Shown: positions 1 through 8,293 of the stretch, one piece after another
Layout of the letters: each line of letters starts with the position of its first letter
Position numbering within the stretch: the first letter of the stretch is position 1
Assembly: GCA_964591275.1 (NCBI GenBank)
Contig: CAZQAE010000034.1
Coordinates: 1 to 55,043, forward strand
Length of the DNA stretch: 55,043 bases
Origin: G963674685 sp964591275
GTDB taxonomy: Bacteria > Lernaellota > Lernaellaia > JACKCT01
Reading direction: 5' to 3'
Made by a program: the position numbers and the translations under genes
Notes under the pieces: generated by a model
What the model was told of the DNA's origin: nothing
Database searches by the model: none
What the model saw: only the letters and a program-made list of their open reading frames with translations

Positions 1-1192
1 GAATAAACACAGATTCAAAAAGACCCTCGCCTTTGTTTTGGTCTTCCTGCCAACTATCATCGACATCTTTTCCCGCAATGAAAACGTGATAAGAATTGGA
101 CTCCGTCAGTAAAAACTTCAAATCGGAAACCATTTTTTGAAGTTGGATCAACTTTCGTGTCTCGGGTTTCCGGTCGGAGGGCGGCGTCAGTTTATCCAAC
201 TCATCGAAAATAAAAATGATGGCATGATGGTCTATCTTTTTCTTAAGGATTTTTTTCAGCCAACGAATGATGGCATAATCGTCTGTCTTTTCCTTAAGGA
301 GGCTTCTTAACCAACAAATGATGCGGTAATCGTCTGCTTTTTTTCCCCGAACTCTTTTAAGCCAATGGCTGAGGTCCAGTTGTTTTTCATGAAGAGTGTA
401 CGGGTGTTCTTGATGCACATCCTCTCGGTATTTGCTTTTTTCGTTTCTTTGCTTAGCGCCCGTCTCCGTTATCCCCGGCGCGTGCAAGTTCCCGGAAACT
501 TCTGTTTCCTCCGTCTCCGAACTGCCTCTAGTCTTCGTACGCGTTCCGATACAACGAAGGTACATCTCCTCCAACTCTTCCGGAATTGTTTGTTTGACCT
601 TTTTTTTGCTGATAATCCATACAAGAGGCCAACACACCCACCTCTTTACCCTTTTTACAAACCTCATCCAGCCTTTGTCATAATATCCTTCGCGGTATTT
701 TCCCAAAACAAATCGTTGATACAACTCCTTAATCATAATGTCGACCAGCGCCCCCGCATCGCGAGCCGTACTGAGATTGATAGGAATTGGGACAAAGTTT
801 TCGTACTCTTCTTGGATATCCGCGATTGTGTAGTATACTAAAGATGATTTTCCCGTACCGCGATACCCCGTAACTAAAATACTGCCGCCGCGCGATTTGA
901 GAATGATCGACTTGAGGCGCGCGCACTCTTCTTCGGGAACGCAAAATAAGTTATCGGCGATCTTATCCTTGCTCTCGTCCTGTCCTTCAGATATCGGGCC
1001 ATCGAGTTTGTGACCATGGCTGGGATGGTGTGAAAAAACGAATTCTTTCGATAGGCCAAACCACAATACCCTTTTGTTCATTTCGCCGGGAATACTTGGC
1101 AGCGCACCGTTAATCGTAGGACAATGATAACGCTCCAAATCATCAAGAAATTTTTTAAAGTTCTTTTTTTCATTGCCATTTCCGGTTGTCAT
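1..1192 (-). CDS. P-loop NTPase (AAA/STAND-like), C-terminus cut by window edge
   Basis: This frame is open from an ATG at 1192 (preceded by AGGATAAG) to the window edge, about 397 residues. It encodes a Walker A motif GYRGTGKSS near residues 109-117. A Walker B motif IIFIFDELDKL lies near 325-335. Together these identify a nucleotide-binding P-loop ATPase of the AAA/KAP/STAND kind. The 200-residue gap between the motifs holds a basic Trp-rich stretch (WVCWPLVWII, near 186-195) that could touch or enter the membrane. A 17-residue unit is tandemly repeated directly before Walker B. The sensor and C-terminal effector parts are missing, so the role is unknown. Many such ATPases are defence or signalling proteins, but nothing here proves that. 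It lies 314 bp downstream of the GT4 gene on the same strand. Confidence 0.8.
   Translation of the reverse strand, partial: MTTGNGNEKKNFKKFLDDLERYHCPTINGALPSIPGEMNKRVLWFGLSKEFVFSHHPSHGHKLDGPISEGQDESKDKIADNLFCVPEEECARLKSIILKSRGGSILVTGYRGTGKSSLVYYTIADIQEEYENFVPIPINLSTARDAGALVDIMIKELYQRFVLGKYREGYYDKGWMRFVKRVKRWVCWPLVWIISKKKVKQTIPEELEEMYLRCIGTRTKTRGSSETEETEVSGNLHAPGITETGAKQRNEKSKYREDVHQEHPYTLHEKQLDLSHWLKRVRGKKADDYRIICWLRSLLKEKTDDYAIIRWLKKILKKKIDHHAIIFIFDELDKLTPPSDRKPETRKLIQLQKMVSDLKFLLTESNSYHVFIAGKDVDDSWQEDQNKGEGLFESVFI
191..343 (-). repeat. 51-bp in-frame tandem repeat, three units
   Basis: Three adjacent 51-bp units (191-241, 242-292, 293-343) encode 17-residue units. All share an acidic pair or DHH, then a hydrophobic II, then W/F-L/I. 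Examples are KKADDYRIICWLRSLLK and EKTDDYAIIRWLKKILK. The last unit, KKIDHHAIIFIFDELDK, contains Walker B. The stretch just before, with SHWLKRVRG, looks like a degenerate fourth unit. The duplication keeps the reading frame. Confidence 0.8.
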
Positions 1193-1506
1193 CTTATCCT
1201 CCCAAAATCCCAACTATTTTTCGCACGGCTGTTGCAGATTGACGCTGTAACCGCGACTGAAAGGTTAAGCACCTGACAGTTTAAAATGTATCACCTGAGT
1301 TGAAGATACTGTTTTGCATCTCTATCCGTCAACACACAGCTTCAATAGCCGTATTCAAGAAATTCCAGGCAACTCTCCTAGGGGAGTCTGAAGTTTGGCC
1401 TTTTCCTTTTGTCGTCTGCCTTTGGAACATCACAAGCAGAAGAGAACTGAAAGGGAAGAAACTGCTGGGATACGTGCGATTCATTCAGCGCGCATCAACC
1501 GAAAGA
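1193..1506. other. Intergenic region, no recognisable feature
   Basis: These 314 bp separate the GT4 gene from the ATPase gene, both on the minus strand. I see no credible coding frame, strong hairpin or RNA gene. It presumably carries the promoter of the ATPase gene, but no convincing -35/-10 pair stands out. Confidence 0.4.
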
Positions 1507-2634
1507 TTATATGTCCAGTTCTTTCGTCAGCGTGGCGAGCATGTTTTCAAAGGTGTGGACTTCGCGGGCGATGCGACGTCCTTCCTCGCCCATGCGGGCG
1601 GCCATTTCGGGATCATCGAGAATCGCGGAGATTTTTTCAGCCACATCCTTTGCGCTTGTTGGATCAGCGAGAAGGCCGCTGATATTATCCTTTACGGCTT
1701 CGGCAACGCCGCCCGAACGTCCGCCCACCACCGGCGTTCCGCGTGCTCCGGCCTCGATGAAAACGATTCCAAAGCCCTCCACGTTGTCGCCTTCCTGACG
1801 ACTGATCATCGCGAAGACATCGGCGCGTTCGTAAAGCTGCGCCAGTTCCGTTTCGCCTATTTCCCCCGTAAAAATAACTTTGTCGGCGACGCCCGACTCC
1901 CGCGCCAAAGATTCGAGCCGAGGGCCGTCATCGCCCTTTCCAACAATGATGCACGCAATGTCCTTATCATTTGCAATAAGCATGGGCATCGCTGCAATCA
2001 GCGTGTCGAATCCTTTGCGCGCAACAAGACGGCCAACGGAAAGGATGACTCGTTTGCCTGCGAGTGAATGGCCCCGATAAGGTTCGGGCAAGGGTTCATC
2101 GGCGTGCCGAGAGATAATGCAGGCCATCGGAATTTTTCGTGCGCGGGCTTTGGGCGCAAACTTTTTCAGAAATTCCTGAAAGGGTTCGGCGATAGTCGTC
2201 ACAAGCTGCGCCCGCCGCAAAAGACCGCGCCACAGGCCGGGCGCGCGCGAACGGCGAAGCCGCAATAGCTCCATGCCGTAGGTCAATACAACGAAAGGCA
2301 CACCCAGAAAACGGTTCCAGAATAGGGCGATGGGTCCGCTGAACTGGAGATAGCCGCAGATGATTCGGTCAAAGCGCCACCTGCGCCAAAGATTTGCGAC
2401 CGCGAAAAAGAAGGCCGCTTGGCGCAGCAAAACGGCGAGGAAACCGGGCAGCGATTTGAACGAGGATACTCGTGTTACATCTGCGGGATAGGCGCGGTCA
2501 TGCTCGACGTCGCCCGGCGTCCGGGAGGCGATGACGCGGACCTCGCCGGGCCAACGCCGGGCCAATTGGCCCAGGAGACCTTGTACTCCGCCCACGTCCG
2601 GCGGGAAATCTTTGACAAGAAAAAGTGTACGCAT
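1507..2634 (-). CDS. Glycosyltransferase family 4 (GT-B fold)
   Basis: This is a retaining GT4-type glycosyltransferase that would move a sugar from a nucleotide donor to a cell-surface glycan or lipid acceptor in the cytoplasm. It opens with MRTLFLVKDFPPDVGGVQ, the usual N-terminal glycine-rich acceptor-side motif. The C-terminal donor domain has VILSVGRLVARKGFDTL and the EX7E signature EGFGIVFIE. An upstream in-frame start at 2655 adds seven residues. I prefer the ATG at 2634 because family members begin with this motif; neither start has a good ribosome site. The length of 375 residues is normal. The acyl-CoA synthetase lies upstream across a repeat-filled gap, so co-transcription is uncertain. 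Donor and acceptor cannot be told from sequence. Confidence 0.88.
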   Translation of the reverse strand: MRTLFLVKDFPPDVGGVQGLLGQLARRWPGEVRVIASRTPGDVEHDRAYPADVTRVSSFKSLPGFLAVLLRQAAFFFAVANLWRRWRFDRIICGYLQFSGPIALFWNRFLGVPFVVLTYGMELLRLRRSRAPGLWRGLLRRAQLVTTIAEPFQEFLKKFAPKARARKIPMACIISRHADEPLPEPYRGHSLAGKRVILSVGRLVARKGFDTLIAAMPMLIANDKDIACIIVGKGDDGPRLESLARESGVADKVIFTGEIGETELAQLYERADVFAMISRQEGDNVEGFGIVFIEAGARGTPVVGGRSGGVAEAVKDNISGLLADPTSAKDVAEKISAILDDPEMAARMGEEGRRIAREVHTFENMLATLTKELDI

Positions 2635-2655
2635 CGATAATCGCGAATTGAACAT

Positions 2656-2909
2656 CTGTCGCCCACTTCGTGGGCTTGAATGAATTTATCAAATTCCCTG
2701 GTCCCGGCGCTTACGCACCGGGCTACAAACTGACGCCCCGATGCGGGGCTTTTGCGGAATTTCGAGTTCCGAATTCATTTGAGCATTCCGCATTCGAAAC
2801 TCCGCATTCGGTTGACCGCTCCTACATTTTCGCAGGCGATACGGATTCTGCCTTCTGACTTCTAAATTCCGGTTTCCTGCTTCTAAATTCTAACTTCTAA
2901 CTTCCAACC
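2656..2909. repeat. Intergenic region of degenerate REP-like and simple repeats
   Basis: This gap holds no gene. It contains two small palindromes: CCCGG/CCGGG at 2703-2722 and GCCCCG-ATG-CGGGGC at 2735-2749. The second is followed by TTTT, so it could end plus-strand transcription, although both neighbours are on the minus strand. A solo REP-like unit with GACCGCTCCTAC sits near 2809-2825. Loose repeats of CATTCCGCATTC and ACTTCTAAATTC follow, to about 2905. Confidence 0.5.
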
Positions 2910-4649
2910 CTAATTCTTATCCCAGCCGCTCTGTCCGCGTAGTTTTTCCACTTCGTCTTTCGCCTGATTTTTTATCAGCACGTAATCGGTTTTCGCCACG
3001 CGGTTCAATGGGAATTTGCCGGCGTCGAGAATTATGTAATGGGACGGGCGCATATATCCGGCGATGCCCTTGGCATGCGCCTGCAACTCATCCACAGTCA
3101 GATCGACGCCTTCCTTTTTTTCCACAAAGAGCACAACGCCTTCCGTGAAAATTTCATGCTCGACGCCGACGGCGGCAGCGGCGCTCACCTTGTCTTTGAG
3201 ATCCAAAAAGTGGTTTTCTATCTGCGCGGGATGAACCTGATAACCTTTGGGTTTGATGACGAGCTTTAATCGCCCGGAGAATTGCAAGCCCTTATCCGAT
3301 TTGTAGCCGAGGTCTCCCGTATAGCAAACCCCATCATTGGATACGGTCCTCCGATACGCCTCATCATTGTCCACGTAAGCGATGAAAACCTGCGGACCGG
3401 CAAAGCAGATTTCTCCGACCTCGCCATCGGGCAATTCTTCGCCTGCGCCGCCGTCGTCTTGAATGGGCTTGCGTATGGACAGCGGCGTCACGGGCATATC
3501 GTAGCCAACGCTGGCCAGGATGTCGTCCACCGTGCCGTCCAAAGGCGAATAGGTCACGAAACCGGCGGTCTCCGACAATCCCAGGCCGGTGCCGAACTTG
3601 GGGCACATGGCCGAAAGGTTTTCCAGAAATTGCCGGGATACCTGCTGGCCACCGTACAGGGCGAAGCGTAGCGACGACAGGTCGTATTCATTATAATTCG
3701 GCAGTCGCCACTCCATCGAAAACAACGCCGGAATCTGACCGAAGGCATCCACTTTGAATTGCTGGATAGCCTTGAGCGATTTGGCAGGGTCAAAGATGTA
3801 GAGCACGACGACCGATCCGCCCCAGAATAATGGCGTCATGAGCTGTTCGGCCTGCCCGCCCACATGGGAAGGCGGCAGGTTCACAAGCATCTTCGTGCCT
3901 TCGGTCATGTCGAAGCCGGCGCCCAGGCACATATTCTGACAGGTAATATTGCGGTGCGACAAAAGGGCTGGCTTGGGAAATCCGGTGGAACCTGTCGTAA
4001 AGATCACCTGCGCGCCGTCGTTTTCCTTTATGGCGTCTAGGGCATTGAGATAGTTTTTGTATTCCGGCGATTTTTCGGGTTCCGAAAGGATGACTTTGGC
4101 CTCCGCAGCGGCCTCCTGAAAAATCGTGTAGGCCGAAACGGCGCCTTCGAGGCATTGTTCCGGCGGCGCAAACTGGATGAAGTGCTCAATAAAGTCGCAG
4201 TTATCCATAACCGCCTGTCCCAGCGGATTGAAATCGGCAACGGGTGTTTTCCCCAAAAAGGCAAAGCCTTTGGCTTTGATCATGCCCAAAGAGCGGATGA
4301 CTTCCGGACCTTTCAGACGCAGGTCCAGCGGTGAATGGATCACGCCGATTTTGAAGCATGCGTATTCCAAAAAGATGTGTTCAATGAGGAAGGGAAGCGA
4401 GGTCGCCAGGAAATCGCCTTTGCGAAATCCCATGCGCAGAAGCTTCATGGCCAGGACGGTCGAGTTTTGATCGAACTCGACATAGGTGTAGCTCTTGCCC
4501 GTTTCCGCATCGATAATTGCGGTTTTGCTGGGTTTTTCTTTGGCCCATTTTGCTACAACGCCGTGCAGAAGATGTCGATCAGCGTAGTCTTTTTCGAAAT
4601 GCGAAAGCGTATATTGGGGAACGCCGTTCCGATAGCTCAATTCAGTCAT
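2910..4649 (-). CDS. Acyl-CoA synthetase / AMP-dependent ligase (ANL superfamily)
   Basis: This enzyme activates a carboxylic acid with ATP to an acyl-adenylate and then forms the CoA thioester. The adenylation P-loop FTTGSTGFPKPA lies near residues 217-228. YTGDLGY and SGRLKLVIKPKGYQVHP mark the hinge to the C-terminal domain. The conserved adenylation lysine is in PLNRVAKTDY (about K553). At 579 residues it has family length. The ATG at 4649 is preceded by GGAG at a 9-base spacing. Medium- or long-chain fatty or aromatic acids are possible substrates; the sequence does not decide. An acyl-CoA dehydrogenase further along fits fatty-acid use, but the two genes are not linked. Confidence 0.9.
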   Translation of the reverse strand: MTELSYRNGVPQYTLSHFEKDYADRHLLHGVVAKWAKEKPSKTAIIDAETGKSYTYVEFDQNSTVLAMKLLRMGFRKGDFLATSLPFLIEHIFLEYACFKIGVIHSPLDLRLKGPEVIRSLGMIKAKGFAFLGKTPVADFNPLGQAVMDNCDFIEHFIQFAPPEQCLEGAVSAYTIFQEAAAEAKVILSEPEKSPEYKNYLNALDAIKENDGAQVIFTTGSTGFPKPALLSHRNITCQNMCLGAGFDMTEGTKMLVNLPPSHVGGQAEQLMTPLFWGGSVVVLYIFDPAKSLKAIQQFKVDAFGQIPALFSMEWRLPNYNEYDLSSLRFALYGGQQVSRQFLENLSAMCPKFGTGLGLSETAGFVTYSPLDGTVDDILASVGYDMPVTPLSIRKPIQDDGGAGEELPDGEVGEICFAGPQVFIAYVDNDEAYRRTVSNDGVCYTGDLGYKSDKGLQFSGRLKLVIKPKGYQVHPAQIENHFLDLKDKVSAAAAVGVEHEIFTEGVVLFVEKKEGVDLTVDELQAHAKGIAGYMRPSHYIILDAGKFPLNRVAKTDYVLIKNQAKDEVEKLRGQSGWDKN

Positions 4650-4780
4650 GGTCGAACACTCCCGAAAGTTGGTTTTTGTTTATGGCGAAATTGGGACCCA
4701 TTAGTAACAATTTTTTAGCATGACAAACTGGAAATAACAATTGCCTTTTCTTTCAAAACGGAAGGATTCGAGTAAAAAGT

Positions 4781-5131
4781 ATGGTTATGACAAAGAACGG
4801 AAAAAATTCTGAGCGAATCCATAGCAATCACAACGACTTTTCACCCGCCGGTCCGGCGACGGACCGGAAGACCGAGCGTCTTCATATTTCGAAAAACGGA
4901 GCGCGAGGCTTTCTTTCATCGCTGCGGGTAACTGTGCTGGGTTGGCTTGGATTCACAGGAATGATCGCGTCGACTTCGGTCTGCCCCATATGCGGACAAT
5001 CGGCTTGCCCAGTCGGCCTGAGGCAGGCTGCGGGCTTGGGACTTTTGGCCGCGATAATAATGTGCGTGCTGACAAAGACCGGACTGAAAAAACCACCAAC
5101 GCACAGTAAAAATGCGAAATGCACGTCATAG
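4781..5131 (+). CDS. Small membrane protein with CPICGQSACP motif
   Basis: This 116-residue protein has a polar N-terminal half (about 45 residues), a hydrophobic stretch (VTVLGWLGFTGMIAS), a double CxxC-like motif CPICGQSACPVG and a second hydrophobic stretch (AAGLGLLAAIIMCVL). It looks like a two-helix membrane protein with a Cys pair that could bind metal or be redox active. GGAAGGA lies about 12 bases upstream of the first ATG; another ATG follows two codons later. I do not recognise a named family. It stands alone before metK. The main doubt is whether the polar N-terminus is translated, since the start could be further in. Confidence 0.5.
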   Translation: MVMTKNGKNSERIHSNHNDFSPAGPATDRKTERLHISKNGARGFLSSLRVTVLGWLGFTGMIASTSVCPICGQSACPVGLRQAAGLGLLAAIIMCVLTKTGLKKPPTHSKNAKCTS

Positions 5132-5246
5132 GCGACATCTTCGTCTCCTTGATCGCTTTGTAACGCGGATTACACGGTGTTTCCATTTTATTTCAAAGAG
5201 TGTACATTTCACCCGCTTTTTGGAGTTAAGCGATTAAAATGGGTTG

Positions 5247-5375
5247 TCAAAAATTACAATTCTCGGTTAATGACAATAAGGACAAAATCGCGCTGCAACC
5301 TGGGGCCCAAAGACCCAATAAACGCCTTGCGAAGGGGTAGTTAAGCGCAAAGAAAAAAACTTTTCCTTTTGGAGG
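5247..5375 (+). promoter_or_regulatory. metK leader: weak promoter and structured 5' region, possible SAM/SAH switch
   Basis: TTGTCA near 5244-5249 could be a -35 box, with a poor -10 about 18 bases downstream. The leader then has GCGCTGCAAC at 5290-5299, a small stem TGGG/CCCA (5301-5304 with 5314-5317), CGC-CTT-GCG at 5323-5331, and GCGC at 5345-5348 able to pair with 5290-5293. The loop CCC (5306-5308) could pair with GGG near 5335-5337. GCGCTGCAAC and a later AACGC resemble parts of the SAH riboswitch core, but its flanking CGAGG/CUCG helix is absent. GGAGG at 5371-5375 is the metK ribosome site. The riboswitch identity is a guess. Confidence 0.25.
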
Positions 5376-5382
5376 TTCACCT

Positions 5383-6552
5383 GTGACATCCAGTAATTTT
5401 CTCTTTTCGTCGGAATCCGTTACCGAAGGCCACCCCGACAAAATGTGCGATAAAATCAGCGACGCCGTTCTGGACGCCATTCTCGCCGAGGACCCCAGAG
5501 CGCGGGTGGCGTGCGAAACTCTGACTAACACAGGCGTTATCATGCTCGCCGGAGAAATCACCACCACAAAAAATCTCGATTACCGCCATATCGCACGTGA
5601 GACAGTCCGCGACATCGGGTACACCAACACAGAGATGGGTTTCGACTGCGATACCTGCGCCGTCCTGGTAGCACTAGACAAACAGTCGCCGGACATCGCG
5701 CAGGGCGTCAATGAAGACGACGGACTGCATAAAGAGCAAGGTGCCGGAGACCAGGGTCTCATGTTTGGATACGCCAGCGACGAAACGCCGGTTCTGATGC
5801 CCGCGCCGATTTATTATGCCCACGCCCTTTCCAGGGGCATGACGGAGGCCCTCAAAGAAAAACGTCTTGACTTTCTGCGACCCGATGGGAAAAGCCAGGT
5901 CACCGTGCAGTACATCAACGGAAGACCGAGTCGCATCCACACTGTCGTTATGGCCGCGCAGCATTCGGAAAACGTCACGTACGAGCAAATCGTCGAAGGT
6001 CTGCGCGAGGAAGTGGTGAAAAAGGTTTTGCCGCAAGAACTGCTCGACGACAAGACTGTCTACCATATCAATTCCACGGGACGCTTCGTCATAGGCGGTC
6101 CAATGGGCGATTGCGGACTGACCGGGCGGAAAATAATTGTGGACACCTACGGCGGCATGGGACGTCACGGCGGCGGAGCTTTTTCCGGCAAGGATCCGTC
6201 CAAAGTGGACCGGTCGGCGGCCTATATGGGCCGGTATATTGCAAAAAATCTCGTGGGCGCCGGACTGGCGACGGAATTGGAAGTGCAGTTCGCCTACGTC
6301 ATCGGCGTGGCGGAACCCGTTTCGCTCAACGTCAACACATTCGGAACCGCAAAAATATCCGAGGATCGGATCGAATCAATCATCAAAGAAGTTTTTTCCA
6401 TGAAGCCGGCAGGCATCATCAAGGAATTGGATCTGCTCAAGCCGCGCTACTATCCGACGGCGGCGAGCGGCCATTTCGGGCGCACAGAAGACAGCTTCAC
6501 ATGGGAAAAGCTGGACAAGGTGGAGAAGATCAAAGAGCTGGCCGGATTATAG
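5383..6552 (+). CDS. metK: S-adenosylmethionine synthetase
   Basis: This enzyme makes S-adenosylmethionine from methionine and ATP in the cytoplasm. The protein has GHPDKMCDKISDAVLD near the N-terminus, the GAGDQGLMFGYA signature, and GGGAFSGKDPSKVDRSAAY for the phosphate-binding loop and metal sites. It is 389 residues, the normal length. The start is a GTG with GGAGG seven bases upstream. The downstream neighbour ahcY recycles the product S-adenosylhomocysteine, so the pair forms an activated-methyl-cycle unit, probably co-transcribed across a 93-bp gap. Confidence 0.97.
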   Translation: MTSSNFLFSSESVTEGHPDKMCDKISDAVLDAILAEDPRARVACETLTNTGVIMLAGEITTTKNLDYRHIARETVRDIGYTNTEMGFDCDTCAVLVALDKQSPDIAQGVNEDDGLHKEQGAGDQGLMFGYASDETPVLMPAPIYYAHALSRGMTEALKEKRLDFLRPDGKSQVTVQYINGRPSRIHTVVMAAQHSENVTYEQIVEGLREEVVKKVLPQELLDDKTVYHINSTGRFVIGGPMGDCGLTGRKIIVDTYGGMGRHGGGAFSGKDPSKVDRSAAYMGRYIAKNLVGAGLATELEVQFAYVIGVAEPVSLNVNTFGTAKISEDRIESIIKEVFSMKPAGIIKELDLLKPRYYPTAASGHFGRTEDSFTWEKLDKVEKIKELAGL

Positions 6553-6645
6553 CAAATCGCGTTAAAGAGAATCGTATGCGTTGCCGATAACTATACTCTG
6601 TGGCGTCGATGCCACATTATTTTGAAAAATGACTGTGAGGAAACG

Positions 6646-7905
6646 ATGACCGATTATGATATCAAAGACATTTCCCAGGCCGCTGAAGGCAAGGATAAAA
6701 TCGAGTGGGCCGAGCAGGACATGCCGGTTCTGCGACAGATCAAAGAGCGCTTTGCCAAAGAAAAGCCGCTTTCCGGCGTGAGCATCGCCGCGTGCCTCCA
6801 TGTGACGACCGAAACGGCGAACCTGGCACTGACGCTGGCGGCGGGCGGCGCGGATTTGGCGCTGTGCGCATCCAATCCGCTGTCCACGCAGGACTACGTA
6901 ACCGCTTCGCTCGTCAAAGATCACGGCCTTAAGGTCTTCGCCATTCGGGGCGAGGACGGCGACACGTATTATAAGCACGTCAATCAGGCCCTGGACATCA
7001 AACCGCAGGTCACGATGGACGACGGAGCGGACCTTGTGAACGTGCTGCACGGCGAACGCAAGGAACTGATCGAAAACGTTCGTTTCGGCACCGAGGAAAC
7101 GACGACGGGCGTCATCCGCCTTCGCGCCATGGCGGCGGACGGCGTGCTGGCCTTCCCTATTATCGCGGTGAACGACGCCAACACCAAACACATGTTCGAC
7201 AATCGATACGGCACCGGCCAAAGCACCCTGGACGGTATCATCCGGTCCACGAACCGCCTACTCGCCGGATCGGCTTTCGTCGTGAGCGGCTACGGATGGT
7301 GCGGACGCGGCCTGGCCTGGAAAGCCAAGGGGATGGGCGCCAATGTCATCGTTTGCGAAATCGATCCGCTCAAGGCCCTCGAAGCGGTGATGGACGGATT
7401 CCGCGTTATGCCCATCGCCGAAGCCGCGCCAATCGGCGACTTCTTCTGCACGCTGACCGGCGACATCAACGTCATCGACGTGCACCACTTTGAAGCTATG
7501 TCTGATGGGGCTATCGTCGCCAACTCGGGCCACTTCAACGTGGAGTTGAATCTGGGCGGTCTCGAAAAAGTTACAACTGGAAAAAGGACAGTCCGTCCCT
7601 TCCTGGAAGAATACACGATGTCCGACGGAAGACACATTTACGTGCTGGCCGAAGGCCGACTGGTGAATCTCGCTGCGGCGGAGGGACATCCCAGCGCCGT
7701 GATGGATATGAGCTTCGCCAACCAGGCGCTGTGCATTGAACACATGATCAAATCGCCGGCCAAACTCGAAAAGAAAGTCTACCCGGTCCCGCACGATATT
7801 GACCAGGAAATTGCACGCCTGAAACTCGAGGCCATGGGCGTCAATATCGACACGCTCACCGCCGAGCAGGAAGACTACCTGCAAAGATGGGATATCGGCA
7901 CCTGA
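6646..7905 (+). CDS. ahcY: Adenosylhomocysteinase
   Basis: S-adenosylhomocysteine hydrolase splits SAH to adenosine and homocysteine using bound NAD+. Visible signatures are CLHVTTETA, the catalytic-acid region DDGADLV, GTEETTTGV, NDANTKHMFDN with the active-site Lys/Asp, and the NAD loop VSGYGWCGRG. The C-terminal arm starts at KVYPVPHDIDQEIARLKL. It is about 419 residues and lacks the roughly 40-residue insertion of the long bacterial/plant form, so it belongs to the short form. The ATG at 6646 follows TGAGGAAACG and is preferred over an in-frame upstream start at 6622. A strong terminator follows at 7931. Confidence 0.96.
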   Translation: MTDYDIKDISQAAEGKDKIEWAEQDMPVLRQIKERFAKEKPLSGVSIAACLHVTTETANLALTLAAGGADLALCASNPLSTQDYVTASLVKDHGLKVFAIRGEDGDTYYKHVNQALDIKPQVTMDDGADLVNVLHGERKELIENVRFGTEETTTGVIRLRAMAADGVLAFPIIAVNDANTKHMFDNRYGTGQSTLDGIIRSTNRLLAGSAFVVSGYGWCGRGLAWKAKGMGANVIVCEIDPLKALEAVMDGFRVMPIAEAAPIGDFFCTLTGDINVIDVHHFEAMSDGAIVANSGHFNVELNLGGLEKVTTGKRTVRPFLEEYTMSDGRHIYVLAEGRLVNLAAAEGHPSAVMDMSFANQALCIEHMIKSPAKLEKKVYPVPHDIDQEIARLKLEAMGVNIDTLTAEQEDYLQRWDIGT

Positions 7906-7930
7906 TCGACGAAATTCAATAAGCAATGAT

Positions 7931-7968
7931 CAATGAGCAGTGGCCGGTGGCCATTGCTCATTGTTTTT
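7931..7968 (+). terminator. Rho-independent terminator after ahcY
   Basis: CAATGAGCAGTGGCC and GGCCATTGCTCATTG form a long stem (about 14 pairs, one mismatch) around a GGT loop, directly followed by TTTTT. It lies 25 bp after the ahcY stop. Confidence 0.88.
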
Positions 7969-7970
7969 GG

Positions 7971-8167
7971 ATCGCGGTTTCAAACCGCTCCTACAATTGC
8001 GGCTCGGAAACCGGCGACACGCCGTACGATGACGAAACCGCTCCCGCATTCGCGACAGGAATGTCGCTCCTACATTCGCAGCCAGAATATCGTTCCTGCA
8101 ATCGCGGTTGAAAACCGCTCCTACACCCTGAACCCTTGCCCCTCGCGGTTGAATACCGCTCCTACGC
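7971..8167. repeat. Tandem array of REP-like palindromes with GCTCCTAC tail
   Basis: Five to six degenerate units of the form TCGCGGTT-gaa-AACCGCTCCTACA lie head to tail. Clear copies are at 7971-7996, 8052-8076, 8101-8126 and 8142-8167. Weaker copies lie around 8031-8046 and 8077-8100. Each has a short inverted repeat CGCGGTT/AACCGC followed by the conserved CTCCTAC tail. This matches the plan of bacterial REP elements, which are spread by RAYT transposases. Single copies elsewhere in the window lie near 2809 and 32051. No RAYT gene is visible here. Confidence 0.75.
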
Positions 8168-8293
8168 TGATCACTGATAATTTCTGCGGAACCAAAAAGC
8201 GTGGGCGCTTGTCCTAAACAATCAAGCCTTTGTGACCTTTTGGCCTTTGTGCTTTAATGAACGCTCTTCACGGAAACGGGAAAGGACATGATC

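Noticed and set aside
365..841. 158-residue plus-strand ORF at the left edge
   Set aside because: It is the shadow of the P-loop ATPase on the minus strand, which has Walker A and B motifs.
1300..2067. 255-residue plus-strand ORF
   Set aside because: It overlaps the GT4 glycosyltransferase antisense and has no family features.
2735..2753. Terminator for the acyl-CoA synthetase gene
   Set aside because: The T-run is on the plus-strand side, but the gene is on the minus strand; kept only as a hairpin in the intergenic entry.
3282..3671. 129-residue plus-strand ORF
   Set aside because: Antisense shadow of the acyl-CoA synthetase.
7258..7926. 222-residue minus-strand ORF in ahcY
   Set aside because: Antisense to a clear ahcY; composition is that of a shadow.
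7971..8167. CRISPR array
   Set aside because: Units are palindromic, degenerate and lack regular spacers of 30-40 bp; REP-like elements fit better.
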